From: Agromyces salentinus
Lineage (GTDB): Bacteria > Actinomycetota > Actinomycetes > Actinomycetales > Microbacteriaceae
Direction of reading: 5' to 3'
Length of the DNA stretch: 64,000 nucleotides
NCBI RefSeq assembly: GCF_009749395.1
Contig: NZ_WBIR01000019.1
Location: forward strand, 31,321-95,320
Below are positions 33,872 to 44,396 of this stretch, one piece after another (the stretch's first letter is position 1; every line of letters starts with the position of its first letter). Made by a program: the position numbers and the translations under genes. The notes under the pieces are model-generated. The model had not been told where the DNA came from. It saw nothing but the letters and a program-made list of their open reading frames with translations, and made no database searches.

Positions 33872-34312
33872 TCAGGCCGCGCGAGCCTCGAACTCGTGCT
33901 CGGCGTAGATCGGCGTCTCGTGCTGCGCCTCGGTTGCGACATCCGTCGTGTGCTCCTCGGCGGCGGGCTCGGCCCAGACCACGAGGGGAGCGGGCTCCCA
34001 GCTCAGGGCGAGCGGCTCGGCCTCGGCCGGCACGACGACGGCGACGGCGTCGCGTTCATCGAGCACGGCCCGGGTCAGCTCGGCGGAGATCTGATGCGTG
34101 ATGACCGCGTCGAAGATGCGATCGGTGTCGCCCTCGGCGCGGCGCACGAGCGACCACGAGCCGTTGGGGCCGATGAACTCCGACAGCTTCGCGTTCAGGA
34201 GCTCGAAGAGGTGTTCGCCGCGCAGGTCGGCCGCGGTGGGGCGCGGCGGCTTGGCGGCGGCATGCGCCGAGGCCTGTGCGGCAAGCCTCGCTCTGCGCCA
34301 ACGGCGGAACAT
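33872..34312 (-). CDS. Hypothetical protein, 146 aa
   Basis: No family recognised. A basic N terminus (MFRRWRRARLAAQASAHAAA) is followed by a compact region, ADLRGEHLFELLNAKLSEFIGPNGSWSLVRRAEGDTDRIFDAVITHQISAEL, that has the spacing of a folded alpha/beta domain. An acidic, Ala/Pro/Glu-rich C-terminal half ends EAQHETPIYAEHEFEARAA. No signal peptide or membrane helix is seen. The ATG has GAGAGG upstream. It is a stand-alone gene between bioY and a small membrane protein gene, all on the minus strand. Confidence 0.7.
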   Translation of the reverse strand: MFRRWRRARLAAQASAHAAAKPPRPTAADLRGEHLFELLNAKLSEFIGPNGSWSLVRRAEGDTDRIFDAVITHQISAELTRAVLDERDAVAVVVPAEAEPLALSWEPAPLVVWAEPAAEEHTTDVATEAQHETPIYAEHEFEARAA

Positions 34313-34442
34313 CGGTGGCCCCTCTCCTGGAATCCGGATCGCACGGTTCGGGCCGTGCGAACTGCATCCAGTCTCAGCCCAAGGGGCGCGGGATGCCGGT
34401 GAACACGCCGGGAACGGCGGACTTCCCGATGCTAGCGGGTGC

Positions 34443-34631
34443 TCAGTCCATCAACTCGCCGTCGCGGGCGTCCTCGGCGACCGTGCCGATGGCGATCGCG
34501 AGGGTCGCGGCCCACGAGACCCACATGAGCAGCAGCCGCCAGTCGCGCGGACCCGAGGCGGTGGCTCGCACCACGCCCACTCCGCTGATGATCGCACCGA
34601 GGACTGCTCCGCTGAAGAGGTACTTGCGCAT
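34443..34631 (-). CDS. Small two-helix membrane protein, 62 aa
   Basis: The sequence MRKYLFSGAVLGAIISGVGVVRA is one membrane helix, and WRLLLMWVSWAATLAIAIGTVAEDARDGELMD is a second helix with an acidic tail. No function known. The ATG at 34631 was preferred to a start at 34742 because the extension is Arg/Ala-rich and unlike a leader. A TATAAT on the minus strand (34704-34699) lies 68 nt upstream and may be its -10 element. Confidence 0.6.
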   Translation of the reverse strand: MRKYLFSGAVLGAIISGVGVVRATASGPRDWRLLLMWVSWAATLAIAIGTVAEDARDGELMD

Positions 34632-34683
34632 GCCCGCCACGCTACCGTCCGCCGGGCGCCCGGCGCGAGCCATCCGCCGCCCC

Positions 34684-34706
34684 TTGACAGCAGCGCGAAT
34701 TATAGG
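34684..34706. promoter_or_regulatory. AT-rich patch with promoter-like elements before otsAB
   Basis: TTGACA (34684-34689) points toward otsAB, but the following TATAGG (34701-34706) is only 11 nt away, too close for a normal promoter. On the other strand TATAAT (34704-34699) could serve the small membrane gene. TAGCCT at 34746-34751 is a better -10 for otsAB, giving a short leader with GAAGGGA before the ATG. Confidence 0.3.
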
Positions 34707-34783
34707 CACGGATGCCGCAGCCCGCGGTTCGCGTCGCGCCACTGTTAGCCTGAAATCCGAACGCGAGAAGGGACTCCCGTCGC

Positions 34784-37045
34784 ATGAACCCCGTTCACCA
34801 GGACCCCGACGACCTGTACGTCGACCACGCCTACGACATGATCGTGGTCTCGAACCGGCTTCCGGTCGACTACGAGGAGCAGCCCGATGGCGGCATCGGC
34901 TGGAAGAGCTCGCCCGGGGGACTGGTCACCGCGCTCGAGCCCGTCATGCGCGCCGCCGACGGGGCCTGGATCGGCTGGGCGGGCGTCGCCGACCGCGAGT
35001 TCGACCCGTTCGAGCACGACGGCATCTCGATCATCCCCGTGCCGCTCAGCGAATCGGAGCTCGAGGAGTACTACGAGGGCTTCTCCAACGACACGCTGTG
35101 GCCGCTCTACCATGACGTGATCGCGCCGCCGTCCTTCCACCGCGAATGGTGGGACGCGTACGTTCGCGTCAACCGCCGGTTCGCCGAGGCGGCGGCACGG
35201 GCGGCATCCGACGGCGCCGTGGTCTGGGTGCAGGACTACCAGCTCCAGCTCGTGCCCAAGATGCTGCGCGAGTCCCGGCCCGACCTCGTCATCGGCTTCT
35301 TCAACCACATTCCCTTCCCGGCATACGGCATCTACTCGCAGCTGCCGTGGCGGCGCCAGGTCATCGACGGGCTCCTCGGCGCCGACGTCATCGGCTTCCA
35401 GCGCGTGGCCGACGCCGGCAACTTCTCCCGGGCGGTGCGACGCCTCTTCGGCTACCGCACGCACGGCACCGTCATCGACGTGCCCGACACGGATGCCACG
35501 TCGAACGAGGGCGACGTGCGCCGCGTGGTCGCACGCGCCTTCCCGATCTCGATCGACGCCGCCGGCTTCGAGGAGATGGCCCGCCGCCCCGAGGTGCAAC
35601 GGCGCGCGGCGGAGATCCGGGAGAGCCTCGGCAACCCCGAGACGATCATCCTCGGGGTCGACCGCCTCGACTACACCAAGGGCATCCGGCACCGCATGAA
35701 GGCGTTCGGCGAACTGCTGCGCGACGGCCGCCTGAACGTCGAGGACGTGACGCTCGTGCAGGTCGCGAGTCCGTCGCGCGAGCGGGTGGAGACCTACCGG
35801 CAGCTGCGCGACGAGATCGAGCTCACCGTCGGACGCCTGAACGGCGACTACGCGACGCTCGGCCACCAGGCCATCGCCTACCTCCACCACGGCTACCCGC
35901 GCGACGAGATGGTCGCGCTGTACCTCGCCGCGGACGTGATGCTCGTCACCGCCCTCCGCGACGGCATGAACCTCGTCGCGAAGGAGTACGTCGCGTGCCG
36001 TTTCGACGGCGACGGCGTGCTCGTGCTGAGCGAGTTCGCCGGGGCCTCCGACGAATTGCGCCAGGCCGTACTCGTGAACCCTCACGACATCGAGGGGTTG
36101 AAGGACGCGATCGTCGAGGCGGTGCGGATGCCGCGGCGCGAGCGCACGAGACGCATGCGAGCCCTCCGACGACGCGTGATCGACAACGACGTGGCGAAGT
36201 GGTCCGCGAGCTTCCTCGAGACCCTGACCGGCGCCGGCATCATCACCGCGGGCGTCACCGAACCCCTCCAGCGCGCGATCGAGGAGCTCGCCGAGACCGA
36301 ACGGCTCCTCGTCGCGCTCGACTTCGACGGCACCCTGGCCCCGCTCGTCGACCAGCCCGACGAGGCGCGGGCGACCGAGCGGGCCCGAGCGGCGATGGCG
36401 CGACTCGTCGCCGCGCCCGACACTCGCCTCGCCCTCGTCTCCGGGCGTGCCCTCGACAGCCTCGGGCATGTCGCCGAACCCGGCGAGGGCGTGCTGCTCA
36501 GCGGCTCGCACGGCGTCGAGCTGAAGCTCGACACGGGCGCCATCACGCTCGACCTCCGCGACGCCGAGTTGCTGAAGCTCGACCAGCTCACCCGGATCCT
36601 TGAGCAGGTCGCGGCGGAGACGCCCGGCTCCCGGCTCGAGCACAAGCCCGCCGGTCTGGCTCTCCACACGCGCGGGCTCTCCTCCAGCGCCGCTGCAGCC
36701 ATGCAACTCCTGGCGCGCGAGCGCGTCGCCGCCGAGCTCGGCGGCGTGACCGTGCGGATGGGCAAGTCGGTCATCGAGTTCGCCGTCCGGTCGACCGACA
36801 AGGGGGAGTCCTTCATCCGCCTCCGCCAGCACGCCCGGGCGACCGCGGCGATCTACGTGGGCGATGACGTGACCGACGAGGACGCCTTCGCCTCGCTCGA
36901 CGAGGGCGACATCGGCGTCAAGGTCGGCCAGGGCAAGTCGATCGCGCCGTACCGCGTGCGCAACCCCGACGACGTCGCCGAGCTGCTCGAGCGCCTCGCC
37001 ACCGCACGGGAGGCGGCGGCCGAAGGGGCCTCGCGCTGGCAATAG
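34784..37045 (+). CDS. otsAB: Fused trehalose-6-phosphate synthase/phosphatase (OtsA-OtsB), 753 aa
   Basis: Residues about 18-485 are the GT20 synthase Ots[73 protein letters not shown] and [12 protein letters not shown]. Residues about 505-745 are the HAD phosphatase Ots[11 protein letters not shown] (nucleophile Asp), [19 protein letters not shown] and [11 protein letters not shown]. Together they convert UDP-glucose and glucose-6-phosphate to trehalose in one polypeptide. The order synthase-phosphatase is like the eukaryotic fusion; bacterial enzymes are mostly separate. It is 10 nt upstream of ilvD. Confidence 0.95.
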   Translation: MNPVHQDPDDLYVDHAYDMIVVSNRLPVDYEEQPDGGIGWKSSPGGLVTALEPVMRAADGAWIGWAGVADREFDPFEHDGISIIPVPLSESELEEYYEGFSNDTLWPLYHDVIAPPSFHREWWDAYVRVNRRFAEAAARAASDGAVVWVQDYQLQLVPKMLRESRPDLVIGFFNHIPFPAYGIYSQLPWRRQVIDGLLGADVIGFQRVADAGNFSRAVRRLFGYRTHGTVIDVPDTDATSNEGDVRRVVARAFPISIDAAGFEEMARRPEVQRRAAEIRESLGNPETIILGVDRLDYTKGIRHRMKAFGELLRDGRLNVEDVTLVQVASPSRERVETYRQLRDEIELTVGRLNGDYATLGHQAIAYLHHGYPRDEMVALYLAADVMLVTALRDGMNLVAKEYVACRFDGDGVLVLSEFAGASDELRQAVLVNPHDIEGLKDAIVEAVRMPRRERTRRMRALRRRVIDNDVAKWSASFLETLTGAGIITAGVTEPLQRAIEELAETERLLVALDFDGTLAPLVDQPDEARATERARAAMARLVAAPDTRLALVSGRALDSLGHVAEPGEGVLLSGSHGVELKLDTGAITLDLRDAELLKLDQLTRILEQVAAETPGSRLEHKPAGLALHTRGLSSSAAAAMQLLARERVAAELGGVTVRMGKSVIEFAVRSTDKGESFIRLRQHARATAAIYVGDDVTDEDAFASLDEGDIGVKVGQGKSIAPYRVRNPDDVAELLERLATAREAAAEGASRWQ

Positions 37046-37055
37046 ACTCTGAGGC

Positions 37056-38750
37056 ATGTCGGAGTTCGATCCAAAACCGCGTAGTCGCACCGTCACCGAT
37101 GGCATCGAGGCCATGACCAGCAGGGGCATGCTCCGTGCGGTCGGCATGGGAGATGCCGACTGGGACAAGCCCCAGATCGGCATCGCCAGCTCGTGGAACG
37201 AGATCACGCCCTGCAACCTCTCGCTCGCACGACTCGCGCAGGCCGCGAAGGAGGGCGTGCACGGCGGTGGCGGGTACCCGCTCCAGTTCGGCACCGTCTC
37301 CGTCTCCGACGGCATCTCGATGGGCCACGAGGGCATGCACTTCTCACTCGTGTCGCGCGAGGTCATCGCCGACTCGGTCGAGGTCGTCATGCAGGCCGAG
37401 CGCCTCGACGGATCGGTGCTGCTCGCGGGCTGCGACAAGTCGATCCCGGGCATGCTCATGGCAGCCGCGCGCCTCGACCTCTCCTCCGTCTTCCTCTACG
37501 CCGGTTCCATCGCGCCCGGCTGGGTCCGCCTGTCAGACGGCACCGAGAAGGACATCACGATCATCGACTCGTTCGAGGCCGTCGGCGCGGTCAAGGCCGG
37601 CACCATGAGCGCTGAGGACGCCCACCGCATCGAGTGCGCATTCGCCCCCGGCGAAGGTGCCTGCGGCGGCATGTACACGGCGAACACGATGGCGTCGGTC
37701 GCCGAGGCGCTCGGCCTGTCGCTGCCGGGCTCCGCATCGCCCGCCTCGGCCGACCGCCGCCGCGACTACTACGCGCACCGATCCGGCGAGGCGGTGGTGA
37801 ATCTCCTGAAGCACGGAATCACGGCCCGGCAGATCCTCACGAAGGAGGCGTTCGAGAACGCCATCGCCGTGGGCATGGCGCTCGGCGGCTCGACCAACAT
37901 CGTCCTGCACCTGCTCGCCATCGCCCGTGAGGCCGAGGTCGACCTCACGCTCGACGACTTCAACCGCATCGGCGCGAAGGTTCCCCACATCGGCGATCTC
38001 AAGCCCTTCGGCAAGTACGTCATGAACGACGTCGACCGCCGCGGCGGGGTGCCGGTGCTCATGAAGGCCCTCCTCGACGCGGGCCTGCTGCACGGCGACG
38101 TCATGACGGTCACCGGCAAGACGATGGCCGAGAACCTCGAGGAGCTGAACCTGCCGCCGCTCGACGGCGAGGTGCTGCGCACGCTCGACAACCCGATCCA
38201 CGAGACCGGCGGGCTCACGATCCTGCACGGCTCGCTCGCACCCGAGGGCGCGGTCGTGAAGACCGCCGGCTTCGACGCGGCCACGTTCGAGGGTCCCGCC
38301 CGGGTGTTCGAGCGCGAGCGCGCCGCGATGGACGCCCTCACCGCGGGCGAGATCAAGGCCGGCGACGTCGTCGTCATCCGCTACGAGGGCCCCAAGGGAG
38401 GCCCCGGCATGCGAGAGATGCTCGCCATCACGGCGGCCATCAAGGGCGCGGGCCTCGGTAAAGATGTACTACTCTTGACGGACGGTCGATTCTCAGGCGG
38501 CACAACCGGACTGTGCATCGGCCATCTGGCACCCGAAGCGGTGGACGCAGGTCCCATCGCCTTCGTGCGCGATGGTGATCTGATACGGGTCGATATCGCA
38601 GCTCGTTCCATCGACCTACTGGTCGACGATGCCGAGCTGGCTGCCCGCCGTGAAGGCTGGGCTCCGCTTCCCCCGCGCTACACCCGAGGCGTTCTCGCGA
38701 AGTACTCCAAGCTCGTGCGCTCGGCCGCCGAAGGCGCCACGACGGGCTGA
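37056..38750 (+). CDS. ilvD: Dihydroxy-acid dehydratase, 564 aa
   Basis: IlvD dehydrates 2,3-dihydroxy acids to 2-keto acids in valine and isoleucine synthesis. The three iron-sulfur cysteines are visible: [25 protein letters not shown] and [27 protein letters not shown]. The lysine-rich metal site and C-terminal [22 protein letters not shown] are present. TAGACT at 37043-37048, 7 nt before the ATG, could start a leaderless message of its own. From about codon 468 to 545 codon choice changes sharply (GTA, CTA, TTG, TCA, ATA, CGT, GAA), unlike the rest of the gene. It heads ilvD-ilvB-ilvN-ilvC. Confidence 0.97.
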   Translation: MSEFDPKPRSRTVTDGIEAMTSRGMLRAVGMGDADWDKPQIGIASSWNEITPCNLSLARLAQAAKEGVHGGGGYPLQFGTVSVSDGISMGHEGMHFSLVSREVIADSVEVVMQAERLDGSVLLAGCDKSIPGMLMAAARLDLSSVFLYAGSIAPGWVRLSDGTEKDITIIDSFEAVGAVKAGTMSAEDAHRIECAFAPGEGACGGMYTANTMASVAEALGLSLPGSASPASADRRRDYYAHRSGEAVVNLLKHGITARQILTKEAFENAIAVGMALGGSTNIVLHLLAIAREAEVDLTLDDFNRIGAKVPHIGDLKPFGKYVMNDVDRRGGVPVLMKALLDAGLLHGDVMTVTGKTMAENLEELNLPPLDGEVLRTLDNPIHETGGLTILHGSLAPEGAVVKTAGFDAATFEGPARVFERERAAMDALTAGEIKAGDVVVIRYEGPKGGPGMREMLAITAAIKGAGLGKDVLLLTDGRFSGGTTGLCIGHLAPEAVDAGPIAFVRDGDLIRVDIAARSIDLLVDDAELAARREGWAPLPPRYTRGVLAKYSKLVRSAAEGATTG

Positions 38751-38794
38751 ATGCTGCGATCCTCCGCACACACGCTCACCAGAACAGGAACCGA

Positions 38795-40597
38795 ATGACC
38801 ACGGAATCCACGCCCGTGCCATCGCCCGCCCTCGTACCGTCGCACGCACCGGTGGAGATCACCGGTGCCGAGGCGGTCGTCCGCTCGCTCGAGATGCTCG
38901 GCATCACCGACGTCTTCGGGCTGCCAGGCGGCGCGATCCTCCCGGTCTACGACCCGCTGCTCGACAGCAAGAAGCTCCGGCACATCCTCGTCCGGCACGA
39001 GCAGGGCGCCGGCCACGCGGCGCAGGGCTACGCGTCCTCCACCGGCAAGCTCGGCGTCGCGATCGCGACCTCCGGCCCCGGTGCGACGAACCTCGTCACC
39101 GCGATCGCCGACGCGCACATGGACTCGGTGCCGCTGCTCGCGATCACCGGACAGGTCTTCTCGAACCTCATGGGAACCGACGCGTTCCAGGAGGCCGACA
39201 TCGTCGGCATCACCATGCCGATCACCAAGCACTCCTTCCTCGTCAAGGATCCCAGGGAGATCCCGGCCACCATCGCGGCCGCGGTGCACATCGCGACCAC
39301 GGGTCGCCCCGGGCCGGTGCTGGTCGACATCACGAAGGATGCCCAGCAGGCCTCGTTCGCGTTCTCGTGGCCGCCGAAGATCGACCTGCCCGGCTACCGC
39401 CCGATCACGAAGGCGCACGGCAAGCAGGTCACGGCCGCGGCGCAGCTGCTCGCCGAGGCCAAGCGGCCCGTGCTCTACGTCGGCGGCGGCGTCATCCGCT
39501 CGCGCGCATCCGAAGAGCTGCTCGAGCTCGCCGAGACGACCGGCGCGCCGGTGGTCACGACCCTCATGGCCCGCGGCGCGTTCCCCGACTCGCACCAGCA
39601 GAACCTCGGCATGCCCGGAATGCACGGCACGGTCCCGGCCGTGATCGCCCTGCAGGAGGCCGACCTGCTCGTCGCCCTCGGCGCGCGGTTCGACGACCGC
39701 GTCACCGGCAAGTCCGCACTCTTCGCCCCGAACGCCAAGGTCGTGCACGTCGACATCGACCCCGCCGAGATCTCCAAGATCCGCGTGGCCGACGTTCCCA
39801 TCGTGGGCGACCTGAAGGACGTGCTCGGCGATCTCGTCACCGCGTATCGCGAGCAGGCGACGACGATCACCCCCGACCTGACCGAATGGTGGGCCACGCT
39901 CGACGGCCTGCGCTCGGAGTTCCCGCTCGGCTTCTCGCAGCCCTCCGACGGACTCCTGGCGCCGCAGTACGTCATCCAGCGCATCGGCGAGCTGACCGGC
40001 CCGGAGGGCATCTTCGCGGCCGGCGTCGGGCAGCACCAGATGTGGGCGGCGCAGTTCATCAAGTACGAGCGCCCGAACTCCTGGCTGAACTCGGGCGGTG
40101 CGGGCACCATGGGCTACGCGGTCCCCGCGGCCATGGGCGCGAAGGTCGCCGAACCGCATCGAGACGTGTGGGCGATCGACGGTGACGGCTGCTTCCAGAT
40201 GACGAACCAGGAACTGGCGACCTGCACGCTGAACGAGATCCCGATCAAGGTCGCGATCATCAACAACTCCTCGCTGGGCATGGTCCGACAGTGGCAGACG
40301 CTGTTCTACGACGGCCGCTACTCGAACACCGACCTCAACACCGGTCATGGCAGCGTGCGCGTTCCCGACTTCGTGAAGCTCGCCGAGGCCTACGGCGCCC
40401 TGGGCATCCGCGTCACGAAGGAGGAAGAGGTCGATGCGGCCATCAAGCTCGCACTCGAGACCAACGACCGCCCCGTGGTGATCGACTTCGTCGTCTCGGC
40501 CGACGCGATGGTGTGGCCGATGGTGCCGCAGGGCGTCTCGAACAGCTACATCCAGTACGCCCGCGATCACTCGCCGGCCTTCAGCGAGGAGGACTGA
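38795..40597 (+). CDS. ilvB: Acetolactate synthase large subunit, 600 aa
   Basis: This ThDP enzyme makes acetolactate or acetohydroxybutyrate. The catalytic Glu lies in [16 protein letters not shown]. The FAD/ThDP domains follow, with [15 protein letters not shown] as the GDG-N ThDP-Mg motif and [14 protein letters not shown]-terminal [15 protein letters not shown] is typical. Length is normal, with a short Ser/Pro-rich N-terminal extension. It sits 44 nt after ilvD and 2 nt before ilvN, clearly an operon. Confidence 0.97.
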   Translation: MTTESTPVPSPALVPSHAPVEITGAEAVVRSLEMLGITDVFGLPGGAILPVYDPLLDSKKLRHILVRHEQGAGHAAQGYASSTGKLGVAIATSGPGATNLVTAIADAHMDSVPLLAITGQVFSNLMGTDAFQEADIVGITMPITKHSFLVKDPREIPATIAAAVHIATTGRPGPVLVDITKDAQQASFAFSWPPKIDLPGYRPITKAHGKQVTAAAQLLAEAKRPVLYVGGGVIRSRASEELLELAETTGAPVVTTLMARGAFPDSHQQNLGMPGMHGTVPAVIALQEADLLVALGARFDDRVTGKSALFAPNAKVVHVDIDPAEISKIRVADVPIVGDLKDVLGDLVTAYREQATTITPDLTEWWATLDGLRSEFPLGFSQPSDGLLAPQYVIQRIGELTGPEGIFAAGVGQHQMWAAQFIKYERPNSWLNSGGAGTMGYAVPAAMGAKVAEPHRDVWAIDGDGCFQMTNQELATCTLNEIPIKVAIINNSSLGMVRQWQTLFYDGRYSNTDLNTGHGSVRVPDFVKLAEAYGALGIRVTKEEEVDAAIKLALETNDRPVVIDFVVSADAMVWPMVPQGVSNSYIQYARDHSPAFSEED

Positions 40598-40599
40598 CC

Positions 40600-41109
40600 A
40601 TGTCGACCCACGTTCTGTCCCTCCTCGTGGAGGACAAGCCCGGCCTGCTCACGCGCGTCGCCGGCCTCTTCGCCCGCCGCGGCTTCAACATCGAGTCCCT
40701 CGCGGTCGGCCACTCCGAGATTCCGGGGCTGTCCCGCATCACGGTCGTCGTCGACGTCGACGAACTCCCGCTCGAGCAGGTGACGAAGCAGTTGAACAAG
40801 CTCATCAACGTCATCAAGATCGTCGAGCTCGACCAGTCGCAGTCGGTGCAACGCGAGCACCTGCTCATCAAGGTGCGCGTCGACAACACGACGCGCTCGC
40901 AGGTGCTCGAGGCCGTGAACCTCTTCCGCGCCCGCGTGGTCGACGTCGCGACCGACGCGCTCGTCATCGAGGTGACCGGCGACTCCGGCAAGACCACCGC
41001 CTTCCTGCGCGTCCTCGAGCCCTACGGCATCCGCGAGATCGCCCAGTCCGGCCTGCTCGCGATCGGTCGCGGCGGCAAGTCGATCACCGAACGCGTCTTC
41101 AAGAACTGA
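40600..41109 (+). CDS. ilvN: Acetolactate synthase small (regulatory) subunit, 169 aa
   Basis: The N-terminal ACT domain reads LSLLVEDKPGLLTRVAGLFARRGFNIESLAVGHSE, the valine-binding site; the C-terminal half (HLLIKVRVDNTTRSQVLEAVNLFRARVVDVATDALVIEVTGD...) is the activation domain. It confers feedback inhibition on IlvB. The ATG has GAGGAGG immediately upstream, in the end of ilvB. Length is normal. Confidence 0.96.
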   Translation: MSTHVLSLLVEDKPGLLTRVAGLFARRGFNIESLAVGHSEIPGLSRITVVVDVDELPLEQVTKQLNKLINVIKIVELDQSQSVQREHLLIKVRVDNTTRSQVLEAVNLFRARVVDVATDALVIEVTGDSGKTTAFLRVLEPYGIREIAQSGLLAIGRGGKSITERVFKN

Positions 41110-41147
41110 ACCGGCGGATGCCGCGGCGAGTGTCTCGGCAACCGTGA

Positions 41148-42209
<1,062 letters not shown>

Positions 42210-42257
42210 CGCGAGCGGACCTGCCGCGCGCGGAGGCGTGACGGGAACTTCATCGAG

Positions 42258-42289
42258 ACGGCGGGGTCGACTTCGGTCGGCCCCGCCGT
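42258..42289 (+). terminator. Terminator after ilvC
   Basis: ACGGCGGGG (42258-42266) and CCCCGCCGT (42281-42289) pair perfectly, and the inner TCGAC-TTCG-GTCG extends the stem. Two more hairpins follow before the next gene: CGTGCTC/GAGCACG (42293-42299/42304-42310) and ATCAGG...CCTGAT (42316-42321/42345-42350). Confidence 0.8.
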
Positions 42290-42368
42290 TCGCGTGCTCG
42301 GATGAGCACGAGGAAATCAGGCCGGGGGCCTTGTCCCGGCCCGCCCTGATGTGGTCGCATATCTGGGC

Positions 42369-44249
42369 ATGAGCCAACTCTCGCATCACCAACCCGAACC
42401 CACCCCTCGCTGGTGCTCGTGCGCCGTGCCCGACGACGAGGTCGAGCCCGCACGGTCCGGAATCTCCCGACGAAACGTCATCGCCGGCGTCTCGGCCGCC
42501 GGTGTCCTCGCCGCTGCCGGCTGGCCGGGAGCGGCCCAGGCCGCCCCGAAGGACGGCTCCGTGACGATCACCGTCATGGGCACCTCCGACCTGCATACGA
42601 ACGTCGTCAACTGGGATTACTACAAGGACGCGACCTACAGCGACAGCGCCGGCAACGCCGTCGGCCTCTCGCGCGTCGCGAGCGTCGTCCGGCAGATCCG
42701 TGCCGACCGGGGGAGTGATCGCACGCTCCTGTTCGACGCCGGCGACACGATCCAGGGAACGCCGCTCGGCTACTACTACGCGACGGTCGAGCCCGTGACC
42801 GAGACGGGTGCCATCCACCCGATGGCCGCGCAGATGAACGCGCTCGGCTACGACGCCGTCGCCCTCGGCAACCACGAGTTCAACTACGGCCTGGAGTTCC
42901 TCGACCACTGGATCTCGCAGATGGACGCGCCGGTGCTCGCCGCCAACGCGGTGCACGCGGGCACCAAGGTGCCGAGGTTCCGTCCGTACGCGATCAAGAC
43001 CATGAAGGTGAAGGGCCGCCCGCCGATCCGGGTCGGCGTGCTCGGCCTCACCAATCCCGGCGTCGTGATCTGGGACAAGGCGAACGTCGCGGGCAAGGTC
43101 GAGGTGCAGGGCCTCGTCGAGGCCACGGCTCGCTGGGTGCCCCGGATGCGCGCCGAGGGCGCCGACATCGTCGTGGTCAGCGCGCACTCGGGCGACAGCG
43201 GCACGTCCTCGTACTCCGGCGACCTGCCGGTCGAGAACGCCGCGGGGCTCGTCGCCGCGCAGGTCCCCGGCATCGACGCCATCCTGTTCGGCCACGCCCA
43301 CCTCGACGTGCCCGAACGCTTCGTGACCAACGAGCGCACCGGCAAGCGGGTCATCATGAGCGAGCCGAAGAACTGGGGCCAGCGTGTGAGCGTGTTCGAC
43401 CTGGATCTCGAGTTCGTCCGCGGCTCATGGCGGGTCGCGAAGAGCAAGGCGATGACGGTGAACACGAACACCGTCGTCGACGACCCGGCCCTCGTCGCGC
43501 TCGTCCGTTCGCAGCACGACGCCGTCGTCGCCTACATGAACACGCCCGTCGCGAACTCGACCGAGACGATGTCGGCCGCCGAGGCGTGCTGGAAGGACAC
43601 CGCCATCCTCGACTACGTCAACGAGGTGCAGACGGCCACCGTCGCCGCGGCGGTCGCGGGCACTCCCGAGGCGGCGCTGCCGATCATCTCCATCGCGGCA
43701 CCGTTCAACCGGGCCGCGAGCTTCCCCGCCGGACCGGTCACGATCAAGGACGTCGCGGGACTTTACATCTACGACAACACGCTCATGGCCTCGGTGCTCA
43801 CGGGCGCGCAGATCAAGGACTACCTCGAGTTCTCCGCGAAGTACTTCGTCCAGGTCGCGCCCGACGCCCCGGTGGCGCCGGCCTCGTGGACGAATGCGCG
43901 ATGGCCGAACGCCGATTCGCCGACCACCCCCGACTACAACTACGACCAGTTCTCGGGGGTCGACTACTCGGTCGACCTCTCCCAGCCGGTCGGCTCGCGC
44001 ATCACGGGCCTGGCGTATGCCGGCGTGCCGGTGGCCGCCGACCAGGCGTTCCTCGTCGCGGTGAACAACTACCGCCAGTCGGGTGGCGGGGGATTCCCGC
44101 ACATCGCCACGGCGCCGGTGGTCTACAACGCGCAGGTCGCGATCCGTGAGGCGATCGTCGCCCACGCGTCCGCGCAGGGCACGATCGATCCTGCGCAGTT
44201 CCACGTGGAGAACTGGCGGCTCGTGCGCAACGGCGTGCCGGTGTTCTGA
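42369..44249 (+). CDS. Secreted 5'-nucleotidase/2',3'-cyclic-nucleotide phosphodiesterase, 626 aa
   Basis: The N terminus has a Tat-type signal (SRRNVIAGVSAAGVLAAAGWPGAAQA). The calcineurin-like domain has the di-metal motifs GTSDLHTN, GDTIQGTPLGYY, GNHEFNYG, SAHSGDSG and FGHAHLD. The motif DLHTNVVNWDYYKD is more like CpdB (cyclic phosphodiesterase/3'-nucleotidase) than UshA. The C-terminal 5'-nucleotidase domain binds substrate (YIYDNTLMASVLTGAQIKDYLEFSAKYF, VNNYRQSGGGGFP). It likely releases phosphate and nucleosides from external nucleotides. It is followed on the same strand by a second secreted phosphoesterase. Confidence 0.92.
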   Translation: MSQLSHHQPEPTPRWCSCAVPDDEVEPARSGISRRNVIAGVSAAGVLAAAGWPGAAQAAPKDGSVTITVMGTSDLHTNVVNWDYYKDATYSDSAGNAVGLSRVASVVRQIRADRGSDRTLLFDAGDTIQGTPLGYYYATVEPVTETGAIHPMAAQMNALGYDAVALGNHEFNYGLEFLDHWISQMDAPVLAANAVHAGTKVPRFRPYAIKTMKVKGRPPIRVGVLGLTNPGVVIWDKANVAGKVEVQGLVEATARWVPRMRAEGADIVVVSAHSGDSGTSSYSGDLPVENAAGLVAAQVPGIDAILFGHAHLDVPERFVTNERTGKRVIMSEPKNWGQRVSVFDLDLEFVRGSWRVAKSKAMTVNTNTVVDDPALVALVRSQHDAVVAYMNTPVANSTETMSAAEACWKDTAILDYVNEVQTATVAAAVAGTPEAALPIISIAAPFNRAASFPAGPVTIKDVAGLYIYDNTLMASVLTGAQIKDYLEFSAKYFVQVAPDAPVAPASWTNARWPNADSPTTPDYNYDQFSGVDYSVDLSQPVGSRITGLAYAGVPVAADQAFLVAVNNYRQSGGGGFPHIATAPVVYNAQVAIREAIVAHASAQGTIDPAQFHVENWRLVRNGVPVF

Positions 44250-44252
44250 TCG

Positions 44253-44285
44253 GGCGGCGGGGCCGGCTGAGGTCGGCCCTGCCGT
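44253..44285 (+). terminator. Imperfect hairpin after the nucleotidase gene
   Basis: GGCGGCGGGGCCGGC faces GGTCGGCCCTGCC across a short TGA loop, with one mismatch and a G-U pair, followed by GTTCC. It is a plausible but not strong terminator. Confidence 0.4.
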
Positions 44286-44335
44286 TCCGCGTCGCCCGAG
44301 ATCCGGGGCCACGCTGATCCGCCTCGTCGCCGCAC

Positions 44336-44379
44336 GTTCACCCGGCACTCGGGCGGAGGTCTCAGTGCGTTCACGCCTC
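44336..44379 (+). promoter_or_regulatory. PHO-box-like 11-nt direct repeats before the phosphoesterase gene
   Basis: GTTCACC (44336-44342) and GTTCACG (44369-44375) lie exactly 33 nt apart, i.e. three 11-nt periods, with a weaker unit GGTCTCA at 44358 in phase. Actinobacterial PhoP binds 11-nt direct repeats of GTTCACC-n4. The site ends 17 nt before the start codon of a predicted phosphate-scavenging enzyme. Only the outer two units are good matches. Confidence 0.35.
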
Positions 44380-44396
44380 GGCGGGACGCTCGACCT

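Noticed and set aside
34684..34706. TTGACA...TATAGG as a strong promoter for otsAB
   Set aside because: The spacer is only 11 nt; TAGCCT at 34746 is the more likely -10 element.
34745..37459. 904-codon minus-strand open frame opposite otsAB
   Set aside because: It is a shadow of otsAB/ilvD with no recognisable motif; the + strand encodes complete enzymes.
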